64,000 nt of DNA from Crossaster papposus. Lineage: Eukaryota; Echinodermata; Asteroidea; Velatida; Solasteridae. The stretch's first letter is position 1, and each line of letters starts with the position of its first letter. The DNA lies in the NCBI GenBank assembly GCA_037893245.1, contig JBAIAA010000021.1, positions 2,391,124-2,455,123 of the forward strand. Reading direction: 5' to 3'. Both the position numbers and the translations under genes were made by a program. Shown here piece by piece: positions 33,995-45,177 of this stretch. Below the pieces are notes generated by a model. The model was not told the DNA's origin, made no database searches, and worked only from the letters and a program-made list of their open reading frames with translations.

Positions 33995-34190
33995 GTTGAA
34001 CTTCGAAGTTCCTGCCAAAAGTAAAAGCTGTACACACATTTTAGAGGGCGCTATTCATCTTCACACGTGCTCGAGTCGTGGGCGTTTACAAAACGGGGGC
34101 TAGAATCGGCTGGGGCTAGGATTTGTGGGCTGCTATTTTGAAGCCTAATATCGTACCAAACGACGGGCTTGGCATGTGAAGCCCGAGGCT

Positions 34191-34768
34191 CAGCGTGGCC
34201 ACTCATCAATTTTGAAAATCCCAAGATAAAGGCAGTAAAATTCCCAAGAATTCCCAAGATGTCATAAGATAGCACGGATGATGCTATAACGGACCAGAGA
34301 ACCCGCGAAAAGGCCCAATTTTGTGAATAAATGTACAGTACAGTCAAACGCCTTTATAACAAGGTCCTTTTACAAATTATCTTGTTGTAACAGGTACCTG
34401 GTATTATCTCAGTAATGAAAAAAAAAGACTCGGGACCTATTTTTTCCTCGTTATAAGCATCATGTTGTATTAACAGTGCTCTTATTATCAGGGTTCGACG
34501 TACTACAACAAAATGATCTAAATGTACAGCGCTCAAAGTCGCTGTCCACACTTAAAAAGTTGTTTGCGGTTTAGATGAGTGCCATAAATAGAAAAAAAGT
34601 TGTTTGCGATTAACAAAAATGCCTAAAATGTATATACAAGTTGTTTGCAGTTAACAAAAATGCAAAAATCCCAAGATTTCGTGAAATTTGGATACAAAAT
34701 CCAAAGATCCCAAGGCCTTGCCCAAATTCCCAAGATCTTGGGAAAAATCCCAAGGAGTGGCCACGCTG
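34191..34768. mobile_element. hAT-like element, 578 bp, containing a pogo-like insert
   Basis: CAGCGTGGCCACTC at the left is inverted as GAGTGGCCACGCTG at the right, with near-identical flanks GAGGCT/AAGGCT. Both subterminal regions carry repeated CCCAAGA(T/A)TT motifs. The element sits about 150-200 bp upstream of the PIGL start codon. Confidence 0.7.
34341..34500. mobile_element. pogo/Tigger-like MITE, 160 bp
   Basis: The left end CAGTCAAACGCCTTTATAAC and the right end TTATCAGGGTTCGACG (inverse CGTCGAACCCTGATAA) resemble pogo/Tigger termini (CAGTCGAACC..TATAACG), flanked by TA on both sides. It is nested in the hAT-like element. Confidence 0.6.
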
Positions 34769-35834
34769 AAGGCTACCAATTTGGGCCCAAATCCAAAGCC
34801 TACCGAAGTGGTGGCTACGTACGTACAGGCTTGATGACGTCACGGTGTAAAAACTTTCAGCGAATCGGTGTAGTAGGAATTATCTTGGAATAAGTACCCT
34901 TTAGGATACCAATTTGCGTAATTTTAACAGCATTAAGGATACCAGTGTCATTAGGGAGACATTTCGAGGTCTCCCTAACGTTCAAACTACAAGAAGGAGA
35001 TACATTTTAAAACATTTAACAGTCCAGATCGATAGAGTAGGGTCCAAAAAGCTATAGGTAAAAACGGGTTAGGTTAAAAGAATGGCAAATTTTGTGCACG
35101 TCGTTATGGAGAGGTCTCCCAAATGTATCATTTTCGGTTATTATTATTATTATTATTGTTATTATTTATTCGGCCAAGAAATGAAAACAGTACATTGACA
35201 AAGTTATACAGCTGTACATGAAATTATTGTAAGTATAAAGTAACAATGCGATCAAAATAACAGAAACAATAATAAAGAATACAATTTAGTACAAACAAAA
35301 ACAAGAACCATTTTATGAGCAATTTGACGACGATACAAGTAGAAAAAGTCATGATTTGGAATCGTGCAAGTATTTACCAGCAAGCAAAACGTGGGAAAAG
35401 GGTTGGGCCTACTATAATTTGTATAAACGTTAGGCCTAGAGGCTGGGGCTGGATGACACAAGAACACAAGATGAAAAAGAGTAAGACACTGAGTCACGTT
35501 TTCTACAAAACCACTTATCAAAAATACAAAAAATCACGGCTTATAATCAGAAAAGTCACTTTGGAATTGGCTGTCAAACGCAAAAGTAATTTTTGAATGG
35601 AACTTGTAGGAGAAACTAGCCCAGGTGGACTCCCTATTAAACTCCCTACGTTACGGAGGGTTAGTCGTCAACGGTAGTGCAATGAAGACGTCGTCCAACC
35701 TGGGCCAGGGGTGAAACCGTACATTGCCATCCACACTCAGACACTGGTCTTCGACTAATTACCTAAAGTCAGGGGTCTACATTTGTTGATTGCGTTTGTA
35801 TTAACTGAAAACAAACTTCACTTTCCCTCTTTAG

Positions 35835-35933
35835 GAACATGGACATTTTACTTTGAAGTGGATAGGCATAGTACTAGTGTACCAGCACTTCAGAATTTTG
35901 GGAGCAGACAGGGGCTATGCACCATGACAACAG
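35835..35933 (+). CDS. Candidate internal exon, unknown protein
   Basis: 99 bp bounded by CCCTCTTTAG| and ACAG|GTATGA, open in one frame (TWTFYFEVDRHSTSVPALQN and onward), phase 1 at both ends. I do not recognise the protein. Support is limited to splice sites, an open frame and phase agreement with 36790-36866. Confidence 0.3.
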
Positions 35934-36717
35934 GTATGATCTGTAACATTATCACTAGTTAATGTAATTTTGCATCAGGATAAAGCAAATTAAACTAACG
36001 GGCTCTTCTCTTCAGCGATATGCTTACTGTATGTCAGCTCTGTGCACTGTGCTTTATGTGAGAATAAACAAATTCACAAGTACATAAACCCACTACCTGT
36101 AGAGTCTGGCAGATATCTCAGCAGGGTAAAAATGCCAGTCATTGTGACATTTTAAATTTACCCCCCCCCCCCCCCCCCCCCTCCACATTTTGTTAAAAAT
36201 AAAATTTAATTTAATTTAATTTAATATATAAATAAATATATAAACCGTATCACCTTAAGATTTTTGTTAAAGGGATCGTATACGTTTGGTAATTGGAACC
36301 CATTGTTTGTTTCAATCCTATATAGTTATAGATATATACCATCAAACTAACCTGTACAAATTTCATTTCAAAAGGTGGTAGCGATTTTGAGATATTGCCG
36401 ATTATATGGAGCGGTTATGTCCACCCATGAAGAAGATTAAATCTGCATTGGAATACACAGTCTGAGAAACGTCACTGCAGTAACGCTTCTCAGATTCAAA
36501 TTTAAGGAAAAAAAGTGATATATTTTTCCATAACCGCAGTACTTCGAAGTGAAAAGTTTCTAAAAATGCATTTCGCTATCCAAAGCTGATGTACTTCTTA
36601 CCAAGTAAGTTTTGATTGCCATTAATTGTTGGAGTAATTACCATTTAACTTGCATTCTACACTCTCAACAATAATAAAGGGTCATTCCTGTTCTCCACCT
36701 CTGACAAGCGATTAGCA

Positions 36718-36769
36718 CCCCTAACAGTCCTCAATTCTTCACCTGTTGGAGAATTGAGGACTGTTAGGG
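36718..36769. repeat. Perfect 20-bp-arm hairpin
   Basis: CCCTAACAGTCCTCAATTCT and AGAATTGAGGACTGTTAGGG are perfect inverse complements with a 12-nt loop. It lies 20 bp upstream of a candidate 3' splice site. Confidence 0.8.
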
Positions 36770-36789
36770 TTAATGTCCTCTTTTTTCAG

Positions 36790-36866
36790 GAGTAAAGCAA
36801 ACGGTCTGCAAACAAATACATGAAAGTCATTGCCAATACTACTTGAAAGGGAAACTGTATATTTAA
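36790..36866 (+). CDS. Candidate terminal exon, unknown protein
   Basis: Begins after TCTTTTTTCAG| and completes the split Gly codon of the exon at 35835-35933, giving VKQTVCKQIHESHCQYYLKG then KLYI and TAA. Cys/His spacing is suggestive of nothing specific. Low confidence; it may be chance. Confidence 0.25.
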
Positions 36867-37491
36867 ACATTTTACAACATGCTCCTCTCTTTTATTTCTA
36901 TGTGGTCAATTTGGACTCATTTTTGCACAATCGGCATAAATTTGTATTTATGTTTTTATCTTATTATTCTTTACATGTATGGAACTCCGCTCGAAAGTAA
37001 AAAAATATATCTACTGGTTTCGACTGGTGTTCATCACATTGCTAAATTTCATGTCCCTTGTCATTTTAAAGACAACCTTCAATTTACAGATGAAAATATT
37101 GTTTATTGTGATATACTACTTGCATTAAATAATGAATATCTTGCATCACACTTTGGACCCATGAATGAACCATGATGACTTTGAAGATTCTAAACATGAA
37201 CAAGGTATGTTCTCATTTGTAACTGTATGTACAGTAAAAAATACACTTCAGTATAAACAAAACCAATTGGAAAGATATGTGCTTGCTTTATAAGTTACCT
37301 CATAATAAAGTATTCCTTTAAAAAGAAACTACTTGTATTTGCCATACTCAAACAATCCTTGTCTTTACAAATTAATTTGTAATTGAAATTTATTTATTGA
37401 ATAAAACACCTTTAATTTGAAAGTTAAAAAAAGTGGAAATTGGCATTGATAATTTAACCAAAATTTAAAAAATACATAAACAAATGAAACA

Positions 37492-37790
37492 CTCACATCT
37501 GTGTGCTACATTCTGATTGGTGGGTAACCACTTTTAAAATTAAAATTCCTTTGTGCAGAGTTGATCAGTAGCTATACTAATAGGCCACACCCACATCTGT
37601 GTGCTACATTCTGATTGGTTGGTAACAACTAAATGCCACTGTGCACTGTTGATCAGTAGCTACTAATAGGCCACACCCACATCTGTGTGCTACATTCTGA
37701 TTGGTCGGTAACGGTTGGTAACCACTCAATTCATTTGTGCAGAGTTGATCAGTAACTATACTAATAATAGGCCACACCCACAAACAGCAA
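37492..37790 (+). repeat. Three-copy minisatellite (86-98 bp)
   Basis: ACATCTGTGTGCTACATTCT then GATTGGT.GGTAAC begins at 37495, 37593 and 37679, each followed by GTTGATCAGTAGCTA and TAATAGGCCACACCCA. Confidence 0.85.
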
Positions 37791-38989
37791 ATCCAATCAA
37801 ACTACAAAACTGATCTACGTCTTTTGCACACAAAAAACGAAAACAAAACTACAGAGGAAAACTTTACCTTCATGAGTGCCAAGCCGGAAACCAACGGTGT
37901 TATCTGTCCATGAAAATAACAAGACATGAAACTGAAAAAACTTTGAAACAATTTAACAGGGGTCAAGTTTTACGAAAACGTGACAAGAAATTAGGGGGGG
38001 GGGGGACAAATTAAACTTTCAGTTGTGGTGTTCACATCAGGCACATTATTTGCACTTGTACATCATATCGTGTTTTGCCACAACGATCGAGGATCCACTA
38101 TTGTGTTTCCCTTTGTTCCTGTACTATAACCTAACACCACAGACTTATCGTACACTATAACGACGGAGGACAAAATTCAACAAAAGACGAGCACCTGGGA
38201 ACTGAAAAGATCTATTGTTCGCCTATTGCTTTTCTGTCCTCGGAGATTATTCCAGGCAACTTGCACTTTTTAATCATTTAAACCAAAAGACACAGAAAAA
38301 AGAATTAAAGAGATTCAAATACAAAATATTATTAAATGCCATTTTTACTCACCGATGTCATCTACACAATGGTGAACTCGCACTTATTGCGATAACTCTC
38401 TAAAGCTGGCTGTAAGTGAAGAAACGACAACAAAAATGTAAATTAACTCCAACATTCCCCATCCAGTCAAACTCCAACACCAGGTTAGGTTGGAATCTGT
38501 TTGGATGGGGTACTGGACCTCTAAAACTGGTTTAGGAATACCTCCAGAATCAGAGTCCAACAGTTTATGAGTACAGTTATGGTGTTGGAATTTGAAAGGA
38601 TGGGTACAGTTTCTAGTAGCGCTACACAAGGGAGATACATTGTGAGGCCTAAAAACGCGAAAAAAACTAAACAACGTACGGTACGTAATAAGTTCACTTT
38701 TCCCGTACATGTATATTAAAGATTTATTACATAAAAAGCATATTGTGTCCAACGAGAGGTTTTCGCATCTTCGGGGATTTTAGGGCGTAATCCTCTTTAA
38801 GAATCGTTCCTAGCCAAAAGGGCCTAAGGGGTTAAAGTAAAGATGACGATGTTTATCGATCTGAGATCTCCATTCATCTCCATTCAAGATTCTACAGATG
38901 AATTTACAGAAAATCCCGTCTTTTTCGTCATCAAACTTCGGTCAACTAGTTCACTCACTGATGGCTTGATTGGGTCCAACTCAGATGCC

Positions 38990-39072
38990 ATCCCACTATG
39001 GCGCTTTCTGTCAAAGAAATGAAGAGTGCGCTATTAAACACGAGGGCATTGGTTCAAATCCCGACGGAGCAA
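38990..39072 (+). repeat. tRNA-like SINE relic
   Basis: B box GGTTCAAATCCCGAC at about 39051-39065 follows GCGCTATTAAACACGAGGGC; the A box is degenerate. Not a functional tRNA by eye. Confidence 0.4.
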
Positions 39073-40357
39073 ATGTGTGAACTTGTTAACATTTGTTCTC
39101 GTGCTTCTGTTGCAGGAATAACAGGTGGTTGCAGGGTGAGTAAAAAAACTAAACATTTTTTTAAAGTCAAATTTTACCACAAAGATAACTCTGAATAGAT
39201 CATGCAATTTCATAAATATTACATAATTCTGGTAAAATAAGTTTTGGGCAAACATATAATCTATTTCTGATAAAACTGACTTTGATATTAAAAATGCATT
39301 TTGTTTTTACTCACCATGTACACTTATATCGTACTTTTAAATGATGTTGCCAGACAATACCATTTAATTTAAAATGCATTGATAATGTGCAGACTAGGAA
39401 CCAGTCTGACAGTAAAGTTGATCAGTTTTTGCCGAAACCAAAAGAAAAAGTACACAGGAACTTTCTTAGTATTTTATTTGATAGCAAAAGTCTGATTACA
39501 TTTTCAGTTTCAAGTAATAGAATGTGGAAATTCCTTGTTTCAAATCTTTGTTGGTGCACTATATACACATTTTATATATTTTTCAATTATTTTTTTAATT
39601 ATCCAAACACCAAAACTAAAACATGTTCAGTTTCCCATGTGCTCATATTTGTGTTCCATTACATACATCAGTACACTCAACTTTCACTCTTTAAGAAGCT
39701 CCATACAGTGTCACTCACCCCTCGAATCTTTATTCCTGGTGCCGGTTTTTCTTGCGTGTCTCAAATAGTCTGGCCAAATGAGACAGAACTGGGAAGACAT
39801 CGAAACGATAGTTTGCAGGTATTGCAGGACTAGTCTTTGCCAAAGGCGACAGTAAATGATATTGTGCATGCATGTCGTGTACACATTTTGTTCGCGGTGC
39901 GTCCACAAACGACAAGATTATAGACTACATGTAGCTCCCCTACTGTCGTCTTTGCAAACCTGCGAAAATGGGGCGTGACCTTTTTATGCAAAATCGATTA
40001 TAAATGTTTTTCGAATCCTGTAAAGAATTCACGCAGTCAACTACCCATTCAGCAGTCGACCGGGGCTACGTATCATCAGCGCGACTTGACAAAGGAATTT
40101 TGTGTGTGCAGACCCTATTTTGTAAAGTGAAGTCAGTGGTCCTGTCACACTGACTTCAAAATTCCTGTCCAAAATTACTAAACCACGGTTTAGTTATTTC
40201 TTGGTGCGAAAGGCGCCCTGACTTGACTGTGCTTCACAAAACAGGGTCTGGAGCTAATTATAAAGCTACTAGCCCAAATCGAGAAATCATGGTATCATTT
40301 TTTTCTAGAATGATTCCCCATTCTTTGGTATCTAGTTTTGGCCTCAGAGTATAGTAT

Positions 40358-40522
40358 ACAAATATTGACTGCTCTGAGGGGTATAGTAAAACTAGCCTCC
40401 CGAGGTGATCCATGGAGCATTCTATTTTCCCGAGGCGAAGCCAAGGGAAAATAGAATGCTCCATGGATCACCGAGGGAGGCTAGTTTTACTATACCGCGA
40501 AATAAAGCAGTCAATATTTGTT
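40358..40522. repeat. Foldback element, 165 bp
   Basis: ACAAATATTGACTGCT pairs with AGTCAATATTTGT, TATAGTAAAACTAGCCTCCC pairs with GGGAGGCTAGTTTTACTATA, and GATCCATGGAGCATTCTATT pairs with AATAGAATGCTCCATGGATC, around a GAGGCGAAGCC centre. The right flank TTTTATAACACC parallels the hairpin at 16686-16879. Confidence 0.8.
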
Positions 40523-40835
40523 TTATAACACCCCACTCACAGATTCTGCACAATTTAAGCTTCCTGAAAGTATAGTAATGACAAAAAATCTCCGAATTAT
40601 ACGTCTCTCGATCATACGTGTACTTTGTTGACTTGATGAACGGGTGCGAAGGTGATAGAGCAATGTTTACGCAATGCACCGAAACCATAGAGCTATATTA
40701 AATATAGCTCTATGACCGAAACACACGCTTTCGTTGCTATGCGCACAGTTCGTGTGTTGCTATGCACATAGTCCTTTTTGCGTGGTATAGTCTTTTTGGA
40801 TAGCGCGAGTAAAAAATAGTAAAAATAGCAAGTGA

Positions 40836-40855
40836 CACGTGACACGTGACACGTG
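40836..40855. promoter_or_regulatory. Three CACGTG E-boxes at 7-bp spacing
   Basis: CACGTGACACGTGACACGTG: the canonical bHLH/bZIP palindrome occurs at 40836, 40843 and 40850, about 1 kb upstream of the GPCR start. The motif is seen directly; regulatory function is an inference. Confidence 0.4.
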
Positions 40856-40892
40856 CCGCGTAAGGTAAATGTTCGTCTGTTTTTTTTTGTAT

Positions 40893-41990
40893 AGGCCACC
40901 CTGTGTAGTCCAAGAGTATTCTAGGATTGCGATTGCAAATTTGCTGAGTCCACAATTTGAATTGCGACCACAATCAGCATTCAGGTTACGTTCTTGTTCA
41001 GCCAATTGCAGCTGAATCATGTCATGCAGCAACCAGCTCCAATGCACGCGTGTGCATCGTTTAAAGGCGTGTGCATCGTTTAAAGGCTTGCGCACACCAT
41101 TCGTAGATTACAAATCAACATTTGCAAACATGCATCTCTGAGACGCATCATTGGCAATGACATTCTTTTATTATTTTATATCCGGTACTGTCCTTTAATT
41201 AGGGGTCTGATCTTGTTATGTCCCTGTTACATCTGACATATGATTATCTTTTTTTTTTAATTTAGCCCACATTCTTTGATGCCTTCTATCTTAAACAGTA
41301 ATTTGAATAAAGCAAAGAACCTGCAAAAAAAAATTGAAGTCAATTTTAGTGACATTTGCTTGGGAAATTACAAGATTATGTGTAACCGGGACATAACAAA
41401 TGTAACACTTTTGGACCCCTTATGGACTAACCCATCTTCCTTGTGCATGGCCAAAAGTGTTTTACTCGTAGCTACCAAAGTTGTTTATAAACAAAAAAAA
41501 CAACTTGGGTTGGACTCGAACCCACAGCCTCCTGCTTTCTATTGCAGATGCATTATTACTAGCCAGGGTTTCGCTAGCTGGTTGACATCCCAATAGCAGC
41601 GCAGCGAGCTCCGCAACCAAATGTTTAAATTTGCGTCGTGGTGATGTAAATTGAATACTGTTTTTGCTTCCTTTATCACCAACGTACCGTAATTTATAAA
41701 CGATGTATACAAACCTATCCTAAATAAACAAAAATAATATATAAAAGGGGAGAAGACACAAAGCAGCTTTCAGTTTTCACTATACACAAACCTCAAAGAT
41801 TCTCTGTAAGATTCTACAACAACAATCCTGCACTGTATCTGCAAATAATGTTGGAAATGCTGCACTGTATGAACTATGGCTCATGGCTACCAAGAAGACA
41901 ACTCCACTCTGTCAACTGAAGTGAACAAGCATCTTGAGAGCTATCACAAAAGTATAGACAGAAGTCACCAAATAATATGGTTAAGTGCTG
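40893..41990 (+). repeat. GPCR upstream block, copy A1 of a segmental duplication
   Basis: Corresponds in order and orientation to 62931-64000: GGCCACCCTGT.TAGTCC, GCGATTGCAA, AATTGCAGCTGA, TGCACGCGTGTGCATCGTT, TCCTTTAATTAGGGGTCT, ACATTCTTTGATGCCTTCTA, GCAGCGAGCTCCGCAACCAA and the TATA/5' UTR. A tRNA-like B box (GGGTTCGAGTCCAACCC, minus strand) near 41508-41524 is present only in this copy. Confidence 0.8.
41738..41747 (+). promoter_or_regulatory. TATA box of the GPCR gene
   Basis: TATATAAAAG followed by GGG, 129 bp upstream of the ATG, conserved in the second gene copy at 63757. Transcription would start near 41768-41775 (GCTTTCAGTTTTC). Confidence 0.7.
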
Positions 41991-43294
41991 AAATCATTGC
42001 ACCAATCGGCATCCTATTCAACTTTGTGTTTCTCTTCACAGTCTTTCGAGTGAAGTCCATGCGTACAATCATCAACATCTACTTATCCAATCTGGCTGTG
42101 GCTGACTCACTCTTCCTTACAAGTGACTTTATATTTGCATTGTGTTCACCCATCAAGTACAACTTCCTTGCTCAAAAAGTATGGGCAGGTGTCAGACACT
42201 CGCTTCTTGCTGTTTCTAATTTCTTTGTGGTTACCATAGCAGCTGAGAGATTCTCTGCAGTGCGTAATCCTCTGACACACAAAGCAAAAGCCTCTAAATC
42301 TCGAGCAGCAAAGATATCAGCAGGAGTCTGGGTGCCAACCATTATTGTTGCTGTGATTCTGATGTTCTTACCAGAGACTATATTTAAAGATGTCGTTATT
42401 TGGATTCATTCCATTATTGCCATTGTTTGCTTGATAGCAACTCTTGCTTTGTACATCTATGTGGTAGTGAAAGTGCGCAGACAATCAGCCCTGTTGCCAA
42501 ACCGTCCCAAGCGAGCAAGCAAGGTCCTCTGTATGATGATCATCAATACTGCTGTTTTCTTCATTTTAAACTTAATACGCACTGCAGTGTCAATTCTTTT
42601 CATTGTGGAAAGCAAGTATTCCAGAGACGTGTACAATGCACCTTCACAGGCTGTTGAACTTCTACAATTTATAGAACAAATTCACATTCTGATTATATGT
42701 TCTAAAATTTTTGAGCTTATCAATAGTTCAATCAATTCCCTGGTCTACAGTGCCACAAACGAAGACTATCGTGCAGCTGTAGTCAAGCCTTTCTCATTCC
42801 TCAAACTGTGCTGTCGTTGCTGGTCAAGACGGAATCCCAGCCGACCATCGCAGCCAGGGAAGCAGATTAAGCTTCGTGTAATTCCACAGGCAGAAAATGA
42901 CCAAGAGCACTATGCTGCCAGGCCAAGCAGCAGCAAGCCACTAAGCCAAGGGCGTGCACAACACTCAGAGAGTCAGCAGTCACTGGACAGCTGTCAAGAA
43001 CAATGTTCCAGGCCAAGCAGCAGCAAGGCATCCATTCACAGTCAGCAGCAGGTTCAAGTGCATGTCGAGGTACATGCAGCACCAGCAGGAATCCTAGCCC
43101 TTGCGAGTTCTCATCAAGAACAATGCTCTAGTCTTCTGACTGACTGCAAGCCATCCATGCAATGGGAACAGTGTGTACATCCAGAACCAGCAGAGAGCCA
43201 TCAGTCACTTGCAAGTACTCACCAGGAACAATGTTCTGATTCGACTGGCAATGGCAGCATGCACATCCAGAACCAGAAGGGAGTCAATCATTAA
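41876..43294 (+). CDS. Rhodopsin-class (class A) GPCR, intronless
   Basis: 472 aa with seven hydrophobic segments (about 33-58, 66-90, 103-130, 149-166, 173-200, 216-242, 268-293). An N-glycosylation site lies at 9-11. Class A landmarks: Asn49 in TM1, LAVAD with Asp77 in TM2, ERF at 124-126 in place of DRY, Trp152 in TM4, and NSLVY at 287-291 in place of NPxxY. The usual TM3/ECL2 disulfide cysteines and the CWxP motif of TM6 are missing. A Cys cluster (312-315) could be palmitoylated. The 175-residue tail repeats QEQC and SSSK units. The gene is single-exon, TATA-driven and duplicated 22 kb away. This matches lineage-specific chemosensory-type receptor expansions; the ligand is unknown. Confidence 0.9.
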   Translation: MAHGYQEDNSTLSTEVNKHLESYHKSIDRSHQIIWLSAEIIAPIGILFNFVFLFTVFRVKSMRTIINIYLSNLAVADSLFLTSDFIFALCSPIKYNFLAQKVWAGVRHSLLAVSNFFVVTIAAERFSAVRNPLTHKAKASKSRAAKISAGVWVPTIIVAVILMFLPETIFKDVVIWIHSIIAIVCLIATLALYIYVVVKVRRQSALLPNRPKRASKVLCMMIINTAVFFILNLIRTAVSILFIVESKYSRDVYNAPSQAVELLQFIEQIHILIICSKIFELINSSINSLVYSATNEDYRAAVVKPFSFLKLCCRCWSRRNPSRPSQPGKQIKLRVIPQAENDQEHYAARPSSSKPLSQGRAQHSESQQSLDSCQEQCSRPSSSKASIHSQQQVQVHVEVHAAPAGILALASSHQEQCSSLLTDCKPSMQWEQCVHPEPAESHQSLASTHQEQCSDSTGNGSMHIQNQKGVNH

Positions 43295-43640
43295 AAAGTT
43301 GCCAAGAATAATGTTCTCTAGGTAACTGATGAGTACAAGTCATCCAGTCAGCCATATCCTGTCATCAACAGATAGTCAACAATCACTTTGTAAGTACATT
43401 TTAAACAATGTGCAGGCACAACAGCAGGAAGCCATGATAAGAGCAGTGCGGTATGTGCATCAAGGAACGGTACAAATGTATGTGCACCAAGAAGCAGTAT
43501 ATGCGCATCAAGAACAATCAAAGAGTCAATCACTCCAAATCTGTCGGAACAATGTTCCAGGGTGATCGACTCCAACCCATCCTGGCAAGGGGAACAGCGG
43601 TCTCAAGACTGCCAGCCACACTTGCAAGTTGTCAATAAAA
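43295..43640 (+). other. GPCR 3' UTR with continued tail-repeat sequence
   Basis: The coding tail repeat (CAAGAACAATGTTC, GAGTCAATCACT and CCAGCAGCAAG-like units) continues beyond the TAA stop through about 43560, for example ATCAAGAACAATCAAAGAGT. AATAAA at 43634-43639 is the first good polyadenylation signal, 340 bp past the stop. Confidence 0.65.
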
Positions 43641-44514
43641 ATAGCTGCAGGATTGACTGATAATGAGACCTTAATCCAAGGAAGCATGCATTCAAAACTT
43701 ACTGTTATATATCCAGCTCTCAAATCAACGTAGAAATATTATTCGAACTCCGGTACTGATTAATATTCAAAGTTGTTTTGAGTAGGCTTGGGTGATATTC
43801 CAGTTAAACTTATACCTGTATTTCTGATACCAAACCATACCAAATGATTTGACAATACATATTGATCAACTGAACAAAATGTTAGCAAAATACTGAAAAG
43901 CTCACTATAAAATGCCACTACAATGTGTTCTCTATTTAGGTATATTTTTAACGCAGTGACATTCGTTACAGCAGTTGATCATTGACAATACTCTGGACCT
44001 TTTATTGTTTAAACCTGGCTATCAAATAGTCTGGTTCCAAGAGCGATAACCAGATATTTTTGTCAATGTCGGGCTGGGTAAGTCAAGGAATAATATCGTC
44101 AACTGCCGTAATGATAGCCACTGCGTATTCTTATCACATGTACTACAATGTTTCAGTGATGATATATTGCCGACTCTTAAAATAAATCCAAAAGGACCTA
44201 TACTACACAAGACTAAATTTCAGACATTTCAACCCCATATTTTGTTTCTAAAACAATTTATATTTATTTGCACCTATATTTAATTTCTGTTCAACAAGAA
44301 CTGGTGAGAATTTTGTTTAAATAGAGTAACACATGTTTCAGTAATGATCCAGTGATTACCATTACCGGTACTTAAGTTGTAAATAAGTAAGTAAATACAG
44401 ATGCATAATTTGTATATACTTGTAATTTGTAATTGTTCAGCTGAAATGAGCACAAAGCCATATTGTCTATCATAGACAGAGAATTACCTTTCAGAATGAA
44501 ATACTTTGTGCTTT

Positions 44515-44662
44515 TTAACCAGTTCGCGCCGGGATTATTTTTACATTGAATGTACCCAGGCGCGGCCGCGCGGGATTATTTTTTCATGAACCTCGATCAG
44601 AGACGGGTTCAGGCCAGCATTCGTGGGAACCGGTACTCGCCATCCGACGCGAACTGGGTAAA
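44515..44662. mobile_element. TTAA MITE family 1, internally deleted copy
   Basis: TTAACCAGTTCGCGCCGGGA at the left and CCGACGCGAACTGGGTAA at the right, but only 148 bp long: the CACCCACG..CGTTTTGAAT interior is missing. Confidence 0.8.
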
Positions 44663-45015
44663 GATACTTAGTCAATACCTTTTGAGTTTCACTCAACAAT
44701 AGATTTATTTTTAAATTGTCATTTTTCTTATCATCTATGACAAACCCAAAAGTAGTTCATATGTTTCATTATTAACAAATGTTTAATTGATTTCAACCTA
44801 AATGTGGTCTGCAGATTACCGGGATTCATATGACTCAAGTAACCCCCTAAAGTCATTTTTTATTGTCAAAATAAAACAAAGGTTGAAAATCCGTGAGTAT
44901 TTTGGTCAAGGCAGGCAGACTTCAAAGGCATTGTAATTGAAAGGGAACTTATAATATACATGTAGGGGAGTTTAAGTTTACGTGTGTGTAAACTGTGACA
45001 CATAATTGCAAAGTG

Positions 45016-45145
45016 TGATCGATGTAAAAGACCGATCGATCGATGTAAAAGACCAATCGATCAATCGATGTAAAAGCCCGATCGGTGGATGGACTAATCA
45101 ATAGATGTAAAAGACCGATCGATCGATCGATGTAAAAAAGACTGA
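45016..45145 (+). repeat. GATCGATGTAAAAGACC minisatellite
   Basis: About five units of (A/C)GATCGATGTAAAAGACC with variable numbers of GATC steps; absent from the related block at 61.8 kb. Confidence 0.75.
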
Positions 45146-45177
45146 TCAATGTGTTGATTGGAGTTTATGCCTCGTTG

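Larger units (their letters stand above)
34769..40900. other. Intergenic region between PIGL and the GPCR
   Basis: Mostly AT-rich DNA. Apart from the listed repeats it contains an ATT microsatellite (35141-35168), a C run (36161-36182), TTTAA repeats (36205-36225) and a G run (37995-38006). A 98-codon open frame at 36879-37175 and a 148-codon one at 39387-39833 have no recognisable domain. Confidence 0.5.

Noticed and set aside
39387..39833. 148-codon plus-strand frame with a GT-like end near 39818
   Set aside because: Mostly hydrophobic AT-rich translation with no family resemblance; a single donor-like site is not enough.
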